64,000 bases of DNA, from contig NZ_MSKS01000009.1 in assembly GCF_001937445.1 (NCBI RefSeq), forward strand, positions 62,001 through 126,000. Reading direction: 5' to 3'. Made by a program: the position numbers and the translations under genes. This document shows, piece by piece, positions 53,531 through 64,000 of this stretch. The notes under the pieces are model-generated. The model did no database searches. It was given only the letters and a program-made list of their open reading frames with translations, and had not been told where the DNA came from. The DNA is from Actinomyces oris. GTDB taxonomy: Bacteria > Actinomycetota > Actinomycetes > Actinomycetales > Actinomycetaceae. Position 1 is the stretch's first letter. Every line of letters starts with the position of its first letter.

Positions 53531-55574
53531 TGTGCAGCTTCTCCCCTGCCGGGTCGTTGATACGGGCGTTGATGACACTGACGATGTGGCTCACGGCCTC
53601 CTTGACGGGCACGCCGTTGGTCTGCTGACCGTCACGGAACCGGAAGGAGACGGCACCGGCCTCGGCGTCCTCTCCCCCGGCGATGAGCGTGAAGGGGATC
53701 TTGTCCTTCGAGGCGTTGCGGATCTTCTTGCCGAAGCGGTCATCGGAGTGGTCCACCTCGACGCGCACTCCCTGAGCGCGCAGCTGGGCGGCGACGTCGT
53801 CGACGTAGGCGTCGAAGGCCTCGGCCACGGGGATGAGGCGGACCTGCACCGGGGAGAGCCAGGTGGGGAAGGCCCCCGCGTAGTGCTCGGTGAGCACCCC
53901 GATGAAGCGCTCCACACTGCCCAGCTTGGCCGAGTGGATCATGATGGGACGCTGGTGGGTGCCGTCGGCGGCCGTGTACTCCAGGTCGAAGCGCTCGGGC
54001 TGGTTGAAGTCGTACTGGATGGTGGACATCTGCCAGGTCCGGCCGATGGCGTCCTTGACCTGGACCGAGACCTTGGGGCCGTAGAAGGCGGCGCCGCCCG
54101 GGTCGGGAACGACCTTCAGGCCGGAGGCGTCGCAGGCGTTCTGGAGGGCCTGCGTGGCGGCGGCCCAGTCGGCGTCGGAGCCGATGAACTTGTCCTTCTT
54201 GGCTCCGTCCTCATCGCGGGTGGACAGCTCGAGGTAGAAGTCGGTCAGTCCGAAGGCCTGGAGGATGGACAGGAAGAAGTCGATCTGGGCGCGGATCTCC
54301 TCACCGGCCTGCTCCGGGGTGCAGTAGGTGTGGGAGTCGTCCTGGGTGAAGCCGCGCATGCGGGTGAGCCCGTGGACGACGCCGGACTTCTCGTAGCGGT
54401 AGTCGTGGCCCATCTCGAAGAAGCGCAGCGGCAGCTCGCGGTAGGAGCGCCCGCGGGAGCGGAAGATGAGGTTGTGCATCGGGCAGTTCATGGCCTTGAG
54501 GTAGTACTCCTGGCCGGCCTTGGTGATGTTGCCCTCGGCGTCGCGCTCCTCGTCGGCGAGCATGGGCGGGAACATGGTGTCGGCGTAGTAGGGCAGGTGG
54601 CCCGAGGTGTGGAAGAGCCCGCCCTTGGAGATCTCGGGGGTGTGGACGAAGTCGAAGCCGTAGTCCAGGTGTCGCTCGACGACGTACTGCTCGATCTGGT
54701 GGCGCAGCATGGCGCCCTTGGGGTGGAAGACCACCAGGCCGGGGCCGATCTCCTCGGGGAAGGAGTAGAGATCGAGCTCGGCGCCGAGCCTGCGGTGGTC
54801 ACGCTTGGCGGCCTCGGCCAGGCGGGTCTGGTAGGCCTTGAGCTCGTCCTTGGTCGCCCAGGCAGTGCCGTAGATGCGTTGGAGGGAGTCGCCGGACTGG
54901 TCGCCCTTCCAGTAGGCCGAGGAGGACTTGGTCAGCGCGAAGCCCTGCCCGATGAGGCGGGTCGAGGGCAGGTGCGGGCCACGGCACAGGTCGGTCCAGG
55001 CGACGCTGCCGTCGCGTCGGACGTTGTCGTACATGGTCAGCCCGCCGGCGCCGACCTCGACCGAGGCGCCCTCGGCACCCGCGCCCTTGGTGGTGATGAG
55101 CTCGAGCTTGTAGGGCTGGTCGGCCAGCTCCTCACGCCCCTCGGCCTCGGTGATGTCGCGGCGCACGAAGCGCTGCCCCTCCTTGACGATGCGCTTCATG
55201 CGCTTCTCGATCTCGCGCAGCATCTCGGGGGTGACGGCGTCGATGGCTCCGAAGTCGTAGTAGAAGCCGTCAGTGATGAAGGGGCCGATACCCAGGTTGA
55301 CGCCCGGGAACATCTCCTGGACGGCCTGGGCCATGACGTGGGTGGCGCTGTGGCGCAGGATGTTGAGTCCGTCCTCACTGGACAGGGTGATCGGCTCGAC
55401 GACGGCGCCGGCCGGGATCTGACGCTCCAGATCCCAGGGCTCGCCGTTGACGCGCATCGCGACGACGCCGTCCTTCTTGACGGCGTCCTGCAGGAGGAGC
55501 GCCCCCGTGCTGCCCGCCTCAATGGTGCAGGGCGCGCCGTCGAGGGTGATCTCAATCTTGGGCTGGTCTGACAC
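53523..55574 (-). CDS. thrS: Threonyl-tRNA synthetase
   Basis: 683 aa. TGS domain ([16 protein letters not shown]), editing domain [11 protein letters not shown] (HxxxH) with its Cys/His partner later, catalytic core with motif 2 ([35 protein letters not shown], split here as SYRELPLRF and [11 protein letters not shown]), motif 3 and the anticodon-binding domain. GTG at 55574, AGGAG eight bases upstream. Zinc ligands (MNCPMHN) are present. Confidence 0.97.
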   Translation of the reverse strand: MSDQPKIEITLDGAPCTIEAGSTGALLLQDAVKKDGVVAMRVNGEPWDLERQIPAGAVVEPITLSSEDGLNILRHSATHVMAQAVQEMFPGVNLGIGPFITDGFYYDFGAIDAVTPEMLREIEKRMKRIVKEGQRFVRRDITEAEGREELADQPYKLELITTKGAGAEGASVEVGAGGLTMYDNVRRDGSVAWTDLCRGPHLPSTRLIGQGFALTKSSSAYWKGDQSGDSLQRIYGTAWATKDELKAYQTRLAEAAKRDHRRLGAELDLYSFPEEIGPGLVVFHPKGAMLRHQIEQYVVERHLDYGFDFVHTPEISKGGLFHTSGHLPYYADTMFPPMLADEERDAEGNITKAGQEYYLKAMNCPMHNLIFRSRGRSYRELPLRFFEMGHDYRYEKSGVVHGLTRMRGFTQDDSHTYCTPEQAGEEIRAQIDFFLSILQAFGLTDFYLELSTRDEDGAKKDKFIGSDADWAAATQALQNACDASGLKVVPDPGGAAFYGPKVSVQVKDAIGRTWQMSTIQYDFNQPERFDLEYTAADGTHQRPIMIHSAKLGSVERFIGVLTEHYAGAFPTWLSPVQVRLIPVAEAFDAYVDDVAAQLRAQGVRVEVDHSDDRFGKKIRNASKDKIPFTLIAGGEDAEAGAVSFRFRDGQQTNGVPVKEAVSHIVSVINARINDPAGEKLHSD

Positions 55575-55661
55575 GGGCTCGTCTCCTCTACTGCATCGGT
55601 GCGGGGCGCTGTACTGGTGCACCCCGGCTCGGCCGCGAGTCTACGTCGTGGTCGCGCGGGC

Positions 55662-56972
55662 TCAGTCCTCCCGTGAGCCGCGCCGCGCGCGCAGTGCGTC
55701 ACGCAGGCGCTTGGCGACGGACATCCCGGAGTAGATGACGCGGGAGACGGGGACGTCCCAGGCCCCGTCCACCTCAGTGACGTGCTGGGCATAGCGCTTC
55801 TTGTACTGGCCCACCGTGTAGAGCGCGGGGACGCGGGTGGAGCCGGCGCCCATGAGATCGAGGCCGCGGTAGCCCTCCTGGGCCAGGGTGCAGGCGGCCC
55901 ACCAGTCCAGGGCCTCGGCCCCGCGGAAGGTGCGCGACTCGTTGGAGGAGGCGCCGTAGTAGGCCACGGCGTCCTTGCCCGAGGTGAGGATGAGGTCCCA
56001 GGCGTGGGGCACGCCGTCCTTGCGCAGGACGAACAGGCGGGCGTTGCCCTCCCCCAGGGACGTCAGCATGGTCCAGTAGACCTCGGCGTCGTGGGGCTTG
56101 AAGCCGTCGCGCTCAGCGGTCTCGCGCAGCACCTCGTAGACCTCGTCGAACTCCTCGCGGCTCAGGCCGGTCTCGTCGCTGATGGTGCAGCCGGCCTCCC
56201 GGGCCACGCGCTCGGCGCGCTTGACCGCACGGCGCCCGTCCTTGGGCATGACCGCCGCCATCTTCTCCGGCGTCTTGGGCACCAGGTCGATGACGTAGGT
56301 GCGGTCGTAGGTGATGGTGGACAGCAGCTCGCGCAGGTCGGCAGCGCGGTAGCGGGCGTGCATACGGATGAAGCGCACCGAGCGGCTGCGCTCCTTGACC
56401 ACTGAGCGCAGCAGACGGCGCAGGTGGGCCTCGCGCTCGGGCGACTGCTCCTTGAGCCAGACCGGGCCGTGCTTGGCCCACAGGAAGGTCTGGCCGCCCA
56501 TCTCGTAGCGGTACAGGGCGATGGCGGCCACGGGCTTGCCCTCGTCCTCATAGAGGTAGCGGCCCCACAGGGGGCGGCCCATGGCCTCCTCGAAGCGCTC
56601 CCAGGCCTCGGTCTGCTCCACGGGGAAGGGGCTGTTGCCCACGGCCAGGCGCATCTCACGCCCATCGACCCGCCGCAGGGTCTCGGAGCGGTCCGGGGTG
56701 GAGTGCACCGGCTCGGGGTGCGTGAGCCGAGGCGCCTTGGGCTTGTCAGCCTTCTCGGCCCTGGCGGGCTGGGCGGGCTTGTCGGTCGTGTCGACCTTCT
56801 GCCTGGGCTGCTCGGGCCCGTCGTCCTTGTGCCCCTTCTCCTTGGGTTCCTTGAGTTGAGCCGTCTGAGCCTTCTCGGGGGTCGGTGCGCCGGCCTCGAC
56901 CGTGGCGTCAGTCGCGGAATCAGTCGTGGCGTCGGGGGTGGTGCTGTCGGGCATGTTCTCGTTCTCGGGCAT
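55662..56972 (-). CDS. FemX/FemA-like tRNA-dependent peptidoglycan bridge aminoacyltransferase
   Basis: 436 aa. The first 95 residues are a Lys/Pro/Glu-rich disordered tail. The remainder is a double GNAT-type (GCN5-like) FemABX fold with the family traits: VIDLVPKTPEKMAAVMPKDGRRAVKRAERVA, GDAVAYYGASSNES (here GKDAVAYYGASSNES), and GAGSTRVPALYTVGQYKKRYA. FemX enzymes transfer an amino acid from aminoacyl-tRNA to the peptidoglycan stem. The amino acid is not predictable by eye. It starts at the base after the stop of the ATP-grasp gene. Confidence 0.88.
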   Translation of the reverse strand: MPENENMPDSTTPDATTDSATDATVEAGAPTPEKAQTAQLKEPKEKGHKDDGPEQPRQKVDTTDKPAQPARAEKADKPKAPRLTHPEPVHSTPDRSETLRRVDGREMRLAVGNSPFPVEQTEAWERFEEAMGRPLWGRYLYEDEGKPVAAIALYRYEMGGQTFLWAKHGPVWLKEQSPEREAHLRRLLRSVVKERSRSVRFIRMHARYRAADLRELLSTITYDRTYVIDLVPKTPEKMAAVMPKDGRRAVKRAERVAREAGCTISDETGLSREEFDEVYEVLRETAERDGFKPHDAEVYWTMLTSLGEGNARLFVLRKDGVPHAWDLILTSGKDAVAYYGASSNESRTFRGAEALDWWAACTLAQEGYRGLDLMGAGSTRVPALYTVGQYKKRYAQHVTEVDGAWDVPVSRVIYSGMSVAKRLRDALRARRGSRED

Positions 56973-58220
56973 TCAGCGGGACCTGTCGACTCGTTGCGGA
57001 TAGTTGCGGGCGAACTTGCGGTAGTGGTTGAGGCGCTGGAGCTCGATCGTCACGCGGCGGCGCAGCGAGCGCTCGGCCGGGTCGCGCAGCGGGTCGATGC
57101 CCCGCCCCAGGCCCTTGGCCTTGCGGCGCAGCGCCGCATCGGACACGTAGCGTGCGATGACGCCGTCGGGAACCAGGGAGTAAAGGACCTGCCGGGAGAC
57201 CTCGATGGGCTCGTCACGCTGGTCCAGGACCAGATCCTTGAGCATGACGGCCATGGGGTTGGCGCCGGCGGCTGTCAGGTAGAAGGAGTTGCGGCCGATG
57301 CGGGGGTTGACCTCGAAGAAGAGCTCTCGCCCGTCGCGGGGGTCGACCTTGATGTCAAGGTTGGCGAAGCCGCGGTAGCCGGCGTGACGCAGCAGGCGGC
57401 CGGTGGCCTCCCACAGGTCGGGGAAGGCCTCGGTGATCATGGCCACCGGGTTGCCGATCATGGTGGGCGCGTGGTCCTGCAGCAGGACGCGCGCCGAGCC
57501 GATGAGGCGCAGCTCACCGGTGGAGTCCATGTAGGCGGTCACCGAGCGCATGGCGGTGTCGTCACCGGGGATGCACTCCTGAACCAGGAAGGTGGAGCGG
57601 TAGCCGGCCTCCTTCAGGCTCCTCCACATGCCGGCCAGCTCAGCGGCGTCGTCGATGAACCAGATCTTGCGCTTGCCGGGGAAGGAGATGCGGTCGTAGT
57701 CGGCGCCGATGGCCGCCTTGGCCACGAGCGGGAACTCCAGGCCGAGCTCGCTGACGCTGGTCGGCGGCTCGCACTCGGGGTCGGCCAGGTCGACGACGAC
57801 CTCCCGGGGCGTGAGCACCCCCACCTCGGCGCACAGACGGGAAAAGGAGGCCTTGTCGCTGACGGCGTCGAGCACGTCGATGTCCGGGAAGGGCAGGACG
57901 TAGGTGGGCTCGAGCTCGCTGCGGTGAGCGGAGATCATGGCGGCCGCGGCATCGGTGTTGGCCATGAGCACGGCACTGCGGGGCCCTCTGCCCTGGACCA
58001 GCCGTCGCAGCAGCGCGATGGTCCGCTCCGGTGGGGCCCCGGCCTCCTGGTGGACCACGGTGATGTAGACCGACTCGGAGATCGCGACGATCGGTTCCGA
58101 GGCCACGACCGTCACCGATGTGCCGGTGACCTCGTGAAGCTGCCGAGCCAGGGCGTAAGCGCCGATATCGCCGCCGAGGACCACGGGCAGCAGGTGCCTG
58201 AAGCGTTGCGTCATAACCAT
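56973..58220 (-). CDS. ATP-grasp ligase, D-amino acid (D-Asp/D-Glu) peptidoglycan bridge type
   Basis: 415 aa. N-terminal Rossmann-like segment LLPVVLGGDIGAYALARQLHEV resembles the D-aspartate ligase Asl of lactic bacteria (similar GSDxxxYxxARxF start). ATP-grasp core: PLVAKAAIGADYDR, VQECIPGDD, and FANLDIKVDPRDGRELFFEVNPRIGRNSFYL (metal ligands E and N). Predicted to couple a D-amino acid to the stem Lys using ATP. The next gene is a FemX-like transferase with no gap, so both likely serve the same bridge. Start region MVM; the second ATG is 6 bases on. Confidence 0.82.
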   Translation of the reverse strand: MVMTQRFRHLLPVVLGGDIGAYALARQLHEVTGTSVTVVASEPIVAISESVYITVVHQEAGAPPERTIALLRRLVQGRGPRSAVLMANTDAAAAMISAHRSELEPTYVLPFPDIDVLDAVSDKASFSRLCAEVGVLTPREVVVDLADPECEPPTSVSELGLEFPLVAKAAIGADYDRISFPGKRKIWFIDDAAELAGMWRSLKEAGYRSTFLVQECIPGDDTAMRSVTAYMDSTGELRLIGSARVLLQDHAPTMIGNPVAMITEAFPDLWEATGRLLRHAGYRGFANLDIKVDPRDGRELFFEVNPRIGRNSFYLTAAGANPMAVMLKDLVLDQRDEPIEVSRQVLYSLVPDGVIARYVSDAALRRKAKGLGRGIDPLRDPAERSLRRRVTIELQRLNHYRKFARNYPQRVDRSR

Positions 58221-58456
58221 CCGTTTCTTGCCGCAGGGACCAACTCCTCCCCAGATGGTAGAGCACGCCGGGACGCCCCGTTCCCGACCACCCCAGGAAC
58301 ATCACGATCCGGACACGGGGCCACCCCCTAACCCTGCCGCCCCACACCCGCAATCCAGCAGGAATCCAGGCGATTGTCCGCGACTCGACGACGACAACGC
58401 GGCCTGACGGTGACACATGCCACCCGGTGCGCAGCCACCTCCCCGGAGAATGACAA

Positions 58457-58484
58457 GAGCCCGGGCCGCTGTGGCTCCGGGCTC
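58457..58484 (-). terminator. Terminator of the tRNA pair
   Basis: Stem GAGCCCGG/CCGGGCTC (58457-58464, 58477-58484) extended by a GCC/GGC pair inside, followed on the minus strand by TTGTCATTCT. 18 bases past the tRNA-Val 3' end. Confidence 0.75.
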
Positions 58485-58501
58485 GTTTCGACCGTCGGTT
58501 C

Positions 58502-58576
58502 TGGTGGGCGATACTGGGATCGAACCAGTGACCTCTTCCGTGTCAGGGAAGCGCGCTCCCGCTGCGCCAATCGCCC
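58502..58576 (-). tRNA. tRNA-Val(GAC)
   Basis: Minus strand. Acceptor GGGCGAT/ATCGCCC; anticodon loop CTGACAC inside the CTTCC/GGAAG stem gives GAC; T-arm with GGTTCGATCC. The 3' CCA is encoded (58504-58502) with discriminator A at 58505. 75 nt including CCA. Confidence 0.95.
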
Positions 58577-58577
58577 G

Positions 58578-58650
58578 AGCGGATGACGGGACTCGAACCC
58601 GCGACCCTCACCTTGGCAAGGTGATGCTCTACCAACTGAGCCACATCCGC
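58578..58650 (-). tRNA. tRNA-Gly(GCC)
   Basis: Minus strand. Acceptor GCGGATG/CATCCGC; anticodon loop TTGCCAA within TCACC/GGTGA gives GCC; T-loop TTCGAGT. Discriminator U at 58578; no encoded CCA. Only one base (58577) separates its 3' end from the tRNA-Val 5' end, so a single RNase P cut would release the second tRNA and leave almost no trailer for the first. Confidence 0.95.
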
Positions 58651-58864
58651 GTGACACCCTTGTGGGGTGCGGGAAGAAAGTTAGCAGAGGTATCCCTCGG
58701 AGGCAAAACGCACCCGAGCCCGTGTCCCATGAGGTGTCTCACGCCGCGCCGACCCGCCTCGCTCACCGGGCAGCGCCCGGGGACTTCTCAGGAGACGCTC
58801 GGACGTGACATGTCTTTCTCCTACTGTCCTGCCTTCTCACCTCAGTCGTGGCAGGGTAGTCCCT

Positions 58865-61072
<2,208 letters not shown>

Positions 61073-61162
61073 GGACTCTCCGCGGCCCTGCGGCACGAAA
61101 CCAGACACATCATCCATCAGCAGCACCACCCGACGCAGACCAGACGAGCTTCAGGAAGTGAC

Positions 61163-63790
61163 ATGACCGACGCAGTGGACGCAGCAGTGGATCAGGCAGG
61201 TTCGGCGGATTCCGCGGAGACACCCGCCTACGCGCCCTGGTCGGGGCACGTGCCGGCTCCGGAGCACCGCACGCCGGTGACCACCTACCGCCTCCAGCTC
61301 GGTGAGGACCTGACCTTCGCCGATGCCAAGGCCCTGGTCCCCTACCTGGCCGATCTGGGAGTCACCGACCTCTACCTCTCCCCGATCCTCACCGCCGCGC
61401 CGGGCTCCACCCACGGCTACGACGTCGTCGACCACCGCAGGGTCTCGGCCGTCATGGGCGGGCGGGAACAGCTGGAGGCCCTGGCCGCCGAGGCCGACGC
61501 CCATGGAATGGGCGTCGTGGTGGACATCGTTCCCAACCACATGGCCGTGCCCACCCCCGGCTGGCACAATCTGCCCCTGTGGTCGGTGCTGCGCGAGGGA
61601 CCGGACTCCCCCTACGCCGCCTGGTTCGACCTCTCCCTGGACGAGCCCATCCTCATGCCGGTCCTGGGCAAGCGCATCGGCGCCGTCCTGGCCGACGACG
61701 AGCTCACCCTGGAGCAGATGGTGGTTCCGGGCCAGGAGGACCTGGGCGAGCAGTGGGTGCTGTGCTACTACGACCACGTCTACCCCGTCGCCCAGGGTAC
61801 CGAGTCACTGCCGATGCACGTCCTCGTCGACCGCCAGCACTACCGCCTGGCCTACTGGAAGGTCGGCGACGAGGAGATCAACTACCGGAGGTTCTTCGAC
61901 GTCGGCACCCTGGCCGCGATCCGCGTCGAGGATCCCGACGTCTTCGCCGGAAGCCACGGCCTCATCCTCGACCTCATGAGAGACGGAGTCATCAGCGCCC
62001 TGCGGGTCGACCACCCCGACGGCCTGGCCGACCCCGGCGGCTACCTCACTCAGCTGGCTCAGGCCACCGGCGGGGCGTGGATCGCTGCGGAGAAGATCCT
62101 GGCGCCCGACGAGTCCCTGCCCACCTCCTGGCCAGTGGCCGGAACCACCGGCTACGACGCCGCCTGGCGGATCGACCAGCTCCAGGTGGACCCCGCCGGC
62201 GCGGCCCGCCTGGGCGCACTCATGCATGAGCTCACCGGGGACGCACCCGTGGACTACGACAGCATCGTCGAGGAGGCCAAGCGCGAGGTCATCGCCGGCT
62301 CACTGGCAGCCGAAGTCGACCGCCTGGCCCGCATCCTGGACTGCCTGACCTCACAGGACGTGCGCCTGCGCGACCACACCCTGCGCGACCTGCGGGCCTG
62401 CGTCGTCGAGCTGCTCGTGGCCGCGGACCAGTACCGGGTCTATGTCGTTCCCGGCACGCCTCCCGGCCCGGAGACGGCCGCCGTCCTCCAGGCCGACGCC
62501 GAGCGGGCCCGCCAGCGCCTCGAGCCGGACCAGGGAGAGACCCTCGACCTCGTGGTCGCCATCCTCCTGGGTGAGCCGGTCGGCTCCGAGGGACTGTCGG
62601 AGTCCCCCGAGCGAGCCGAGGCCATCATCCGTTTCCAGCAGGTGTGCGGAGCCGTCACCGCCAAGGGTGTGGAGGACACGGCCTTCTATCGCTGGACCCA
62701 CCTGACCAGTCTCACCGAGGTCGGCGGCAACCCGGCCGGCTTCGCGCTGAGTGCCGACGAGGCCCACGCCTGGGCCGACCGGGTCCAGAACATCTGGCCC
62801 GACACGATGGTCACCTCCACCACCCACGACACCAAGCGCGGTGAGGACGTGCGCGCCCGCCTGGACGTGCTGGCCTCCTACGCCGAGGAGTGGAGCGACC
62901 TCATCCACCGGCTGCGCGCCATAACCGCGCAGGTCCGCCCCCCGGACCTCGACGGCCGCAGCGAGAACCTGCTGTGGCAGACCCTGTGGGGAACCTGGGC
63001 ACCCGACAGCGACGACCCCATGACCCCCGAGCGGCTCAGCGCCTACCTCATCAAGGCCTCCCGGGAGCAGAAGATCTGGACCACCTGGACCGCCCCGGAC
63101 CTGGCTCGGGAGCAGGCCCTGACCGACTACGCCACCCATCTGCTCACCAGCGAGGAGGTCTCCGGCGAGCTCGAGGCCTTCGCGGCCCTGACAGCCAGGT
63201 CCGTGCGCACCGCGATCCTCGCCGGCAAGGCTCTGGCCCTGACCTGGATGGGCGTGAGCGACATCTATCAGGGCAGTGAGACCACCCGTACCTCACTGGT
63301 GGACCCCGACAACCGCCGCGCAGTCGACTACACCGGGCCCTCGGGCCTCATCAGCGCCCTGGAGCGCCTCGACTCCGGAGCCGCACCGCGCAGTCTCGAT
63401 GAGGACAAGCTCTTCCTCACCTCGCGCCTGGCTCGCCTACGTGCCCGCCGCCCCCACACCTTCGTCGGTCCCCGCTCGGGCTACCGCACGATCCCAGTGA
63501 CCACCTCCTTCGCCTTCGCCTACGCCCGTCTGCTCGACGAGGTCCCCGACGTCGTCGTCATCGTCAGGCGCCTGGCCCGGCGGCTCGAGCAGCTGGGGGG
63601 CTGGCGCGAGGAGAGCATCGTGCTGCCGGAGGGGACCTGGGAGCACGTCCTGCGCAGCGGCACCGTGGAGGGAGGCAACCAGCCTCTGACCGAGGTAGTC
63701 GGGGACGATGCCGTCGTCGTCCTGGCCAGGGTCGTCTCCCCCGACTCCCAGACCGACTCGGAGCACGCCGCCCAGGAGGCCGCCCGATGA
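61163..63790 (+). CDS. treY: Maltooligosyl trehalose synthase
   Basis: 875 aa GH13_26. Turns the reducing-end glucose of maltooligosaccharides into alpha,alpha-1,1 linkage. N-terminal VTTYRLQLGEDLTFADAKALVPYL; NHMAVPT; nucleophile Asp in ALRVDHPDGLADP; Glu in IAAEKIL; third Asp in STTHDTKRGEDVRARL. Some insertions relative to shorter TreY. GGA seven bases upstream of the ATG. ATGA overlap with treZ. Confidence 0.95.
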   Translation: MTDAVDAAVDQAGSADSAETPAYAPWSGHVPAPEHRTPVTTYRLQLGEDLTFADAKALVPYLADLGVTDLYLSPILTAAPGSTHGYDVVDHRRVSAVMGGREQLEALAAEADAHGMGVVVDIVPNHMAVPTPGWHNLPLWSVLREGPDSPYAAWFDLSLDEPILMPVLGKRIGAVLADDELTLEQMVVPGQEDLGEQWVLCYYDHVYPVAQGTESLPMHVLVDRQHYRLAYWKVGDEEINYRRFFDVGTLAAIRVEDPDVFAGSHGLILDLMRDGVISALRVDHPDGLADPGGYLTQLAQATGGAWIAAEKILAPDESLPTSWPVAGTTGYDAAWRIDQLQVDPAGAARLGALMHELTGDAPVDYDSIVEEAKREVIAGSLAAEVDRLARILDCLTSQDVRLRDHTLRDLRACVVELLVAADQYRVYVVPGTPPGPETAAVLQADAERARQRLEPDQGETLDLVVAILLGEPVGSEGLSESPERAEAIIRFQQVCGAVTAKGVEDTAFYRWTHLTSLTEVGGNPAGFALSADEAHAWADRVQNIWPDTMVTSTTHDTKRGEDVRARLDVLASYAEEWSDLIHRLRAITAQVRPPDLDGRSENLLWQTLWGTWAPDSDDPMTPERLSAYLIKASREQKIWTTWTAPDLAREQALTDYATHLLTSEEVSGELEAFAALTARSVRTAILAGKALALTWMGVSDIYQGSETTRTSLVDPDNRRAVDYTGPSGLISALERLDSGAAPRSLDEDKLFLTSRLARLRARRPHTFVGPRSGYRTIPVTTSFAFAYARLLDEVPDVVVIVRRLARRLEQLGGWREESIVLPEGTWEHVLRSGTVEGGNQPLTEVVGDDAVVVLARVVSPDSQTDSEHAAQEAAR

Positions 63791-64000
63791 GCCCGGCGGC
63801 CCCCCAGACCTGGCGTTCCCCGGCCCTCCCCGTGGGCCCCCGCGTGCCCGTGTGGGCCCCCGCGGCGAAAAGGGTCGAGCTGCACCTGCCCGGCAATGAG
63901 CGGACGGACGACCGGCTGGTCGACATGGTCCCGGCCCCGGACGGCTGGTGGACCGCCCCCTTCGACCTGGAACCGGGCACCGACTACGCCTTCCGCGTCG
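63787..64000 (+). CDS. treZ: Maltooligosyl trehalose trehalohydrolase, N-terminal fragment
   Basis: Partial; runs off the window. ATG at 63787 overlaps the treY stop (ATGA). 71 residues seen. VGPRVPVWAPAAKRVELHL and a later DGWWTAPFDLEPGTDYAFRV are the CBM48-like start of TreZ/GlgB proteins. treYZ is the normal pair; TreZ releases trehalose from the TreY product. Confidence 0.85.
   Translation, partial: MSPAAPQTWRSPALPVGPRVPVWAPAAKRVELHLPGNERTDDRLVDMVPAPDGWWTAPFDLEPGTDYAFRV

Noticed and set aside
58328-58657. 109-codon minus-strand frame over the tRNA pair
   Set aside because: It reads through both tRNA genes (RASPCQGEGRGFESRHP is a typical tRNA-derived false translation).

Overview
The window looks like a chromosomal segment of a high-GC actinomycete, most likely Actinomyces or a close relative. 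Three things point there: the very GC-rich third codon positions, the actinobacterial order thrS-HIT-pgsA-PIM acyltransferase-pimA-...-pdxS-NUDIX-pdxT-yebC-ruvCAB-yajC-secD-secF-apt-relA, and the tandem FemX-like/ATP-grasp wall genes. The genus is inferred from protein character; no database was searched.

Layout. 1-6855 (minus strand): start of ruvX, then alaS, rpsD with a strong terminator, rarA, a YciO-type gene and a glycerophosphodiesterase. 6956-7627 (plus): a metal-stress operon of an SmtB-type sensor and a His/Cys-rich metallothionein-like protein. 7773-13589 (minus): an alpha/beta hydrolase, aspS and two membrane-anchored surface proteins. 14206-17736 (plus): a 31-codon poly-cysteine leader ORF followed by an SsuABC-type ABC transporter. 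17853-20674: a DEAD-box RNA helicase behind a hairpin-rich leader. 20709-29758 (minus): DUF4097 protein with a ribbon-helix-helix regulator, hisS with two dynamin/Era-like GTPases, a metallo-beta-lactamase-fold hydrolase and an ABC-F ATPase. 30067-31608 (plus): DUF349 protein. 31689-33487 is a decayed accessory patch (IS481 transposase stub, frameshifted EXLDI gene, orphan ORF, inverted repeat). 33497-35135: a TipA-like MerR regulator and an AbiEi-like protein. 35154-58220 (minus) is the conserved housekeeping block: stringent response, purine salvage, Sec translocon accessories, Holliday-junction processing, PLP synthesis, phosphatidylinositol mannoside synthesis, thrS and peptidoglycan bridge genes. 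58502-58650: two tRNA genes. 58865-64000 (plus): glycogen debranching and trehalose synthesis (glgX-treY-treZ).

Functional links. relA, apt, secF, secD and yajC follow one another, with secD/secF/apt stop-start overlaps. ruvC-ruvA-ruvB follow yebC. pgsA, the acyltransferase and pimA overlap by 4 bases each and would make the first PIM glycolipids. pdxS and pdxT flank a NUDIX gene and form PLP synthase. The FemX-like and ATP-grasp genes abut and probably build the interpeptide bridge.

Most notable: the SmtB/metallothionein operon with an exact alpha-5 metal-site spacing; the poly-Cys leader ahead of a sulfur-type transporter; a ruvC that lacks any ATG/GTG/TTG able to include its first catalytic aspartate; an array of five TGGYGYCA boxes around the RHH gene; the paired membrane GTPases behind hisS. 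Many genes show a -10-like hexamer 6-7 bases before the start codon, which suggests widespread leaderless transcription. No CRISPR array, prophage or intact insertion sequence was seen.
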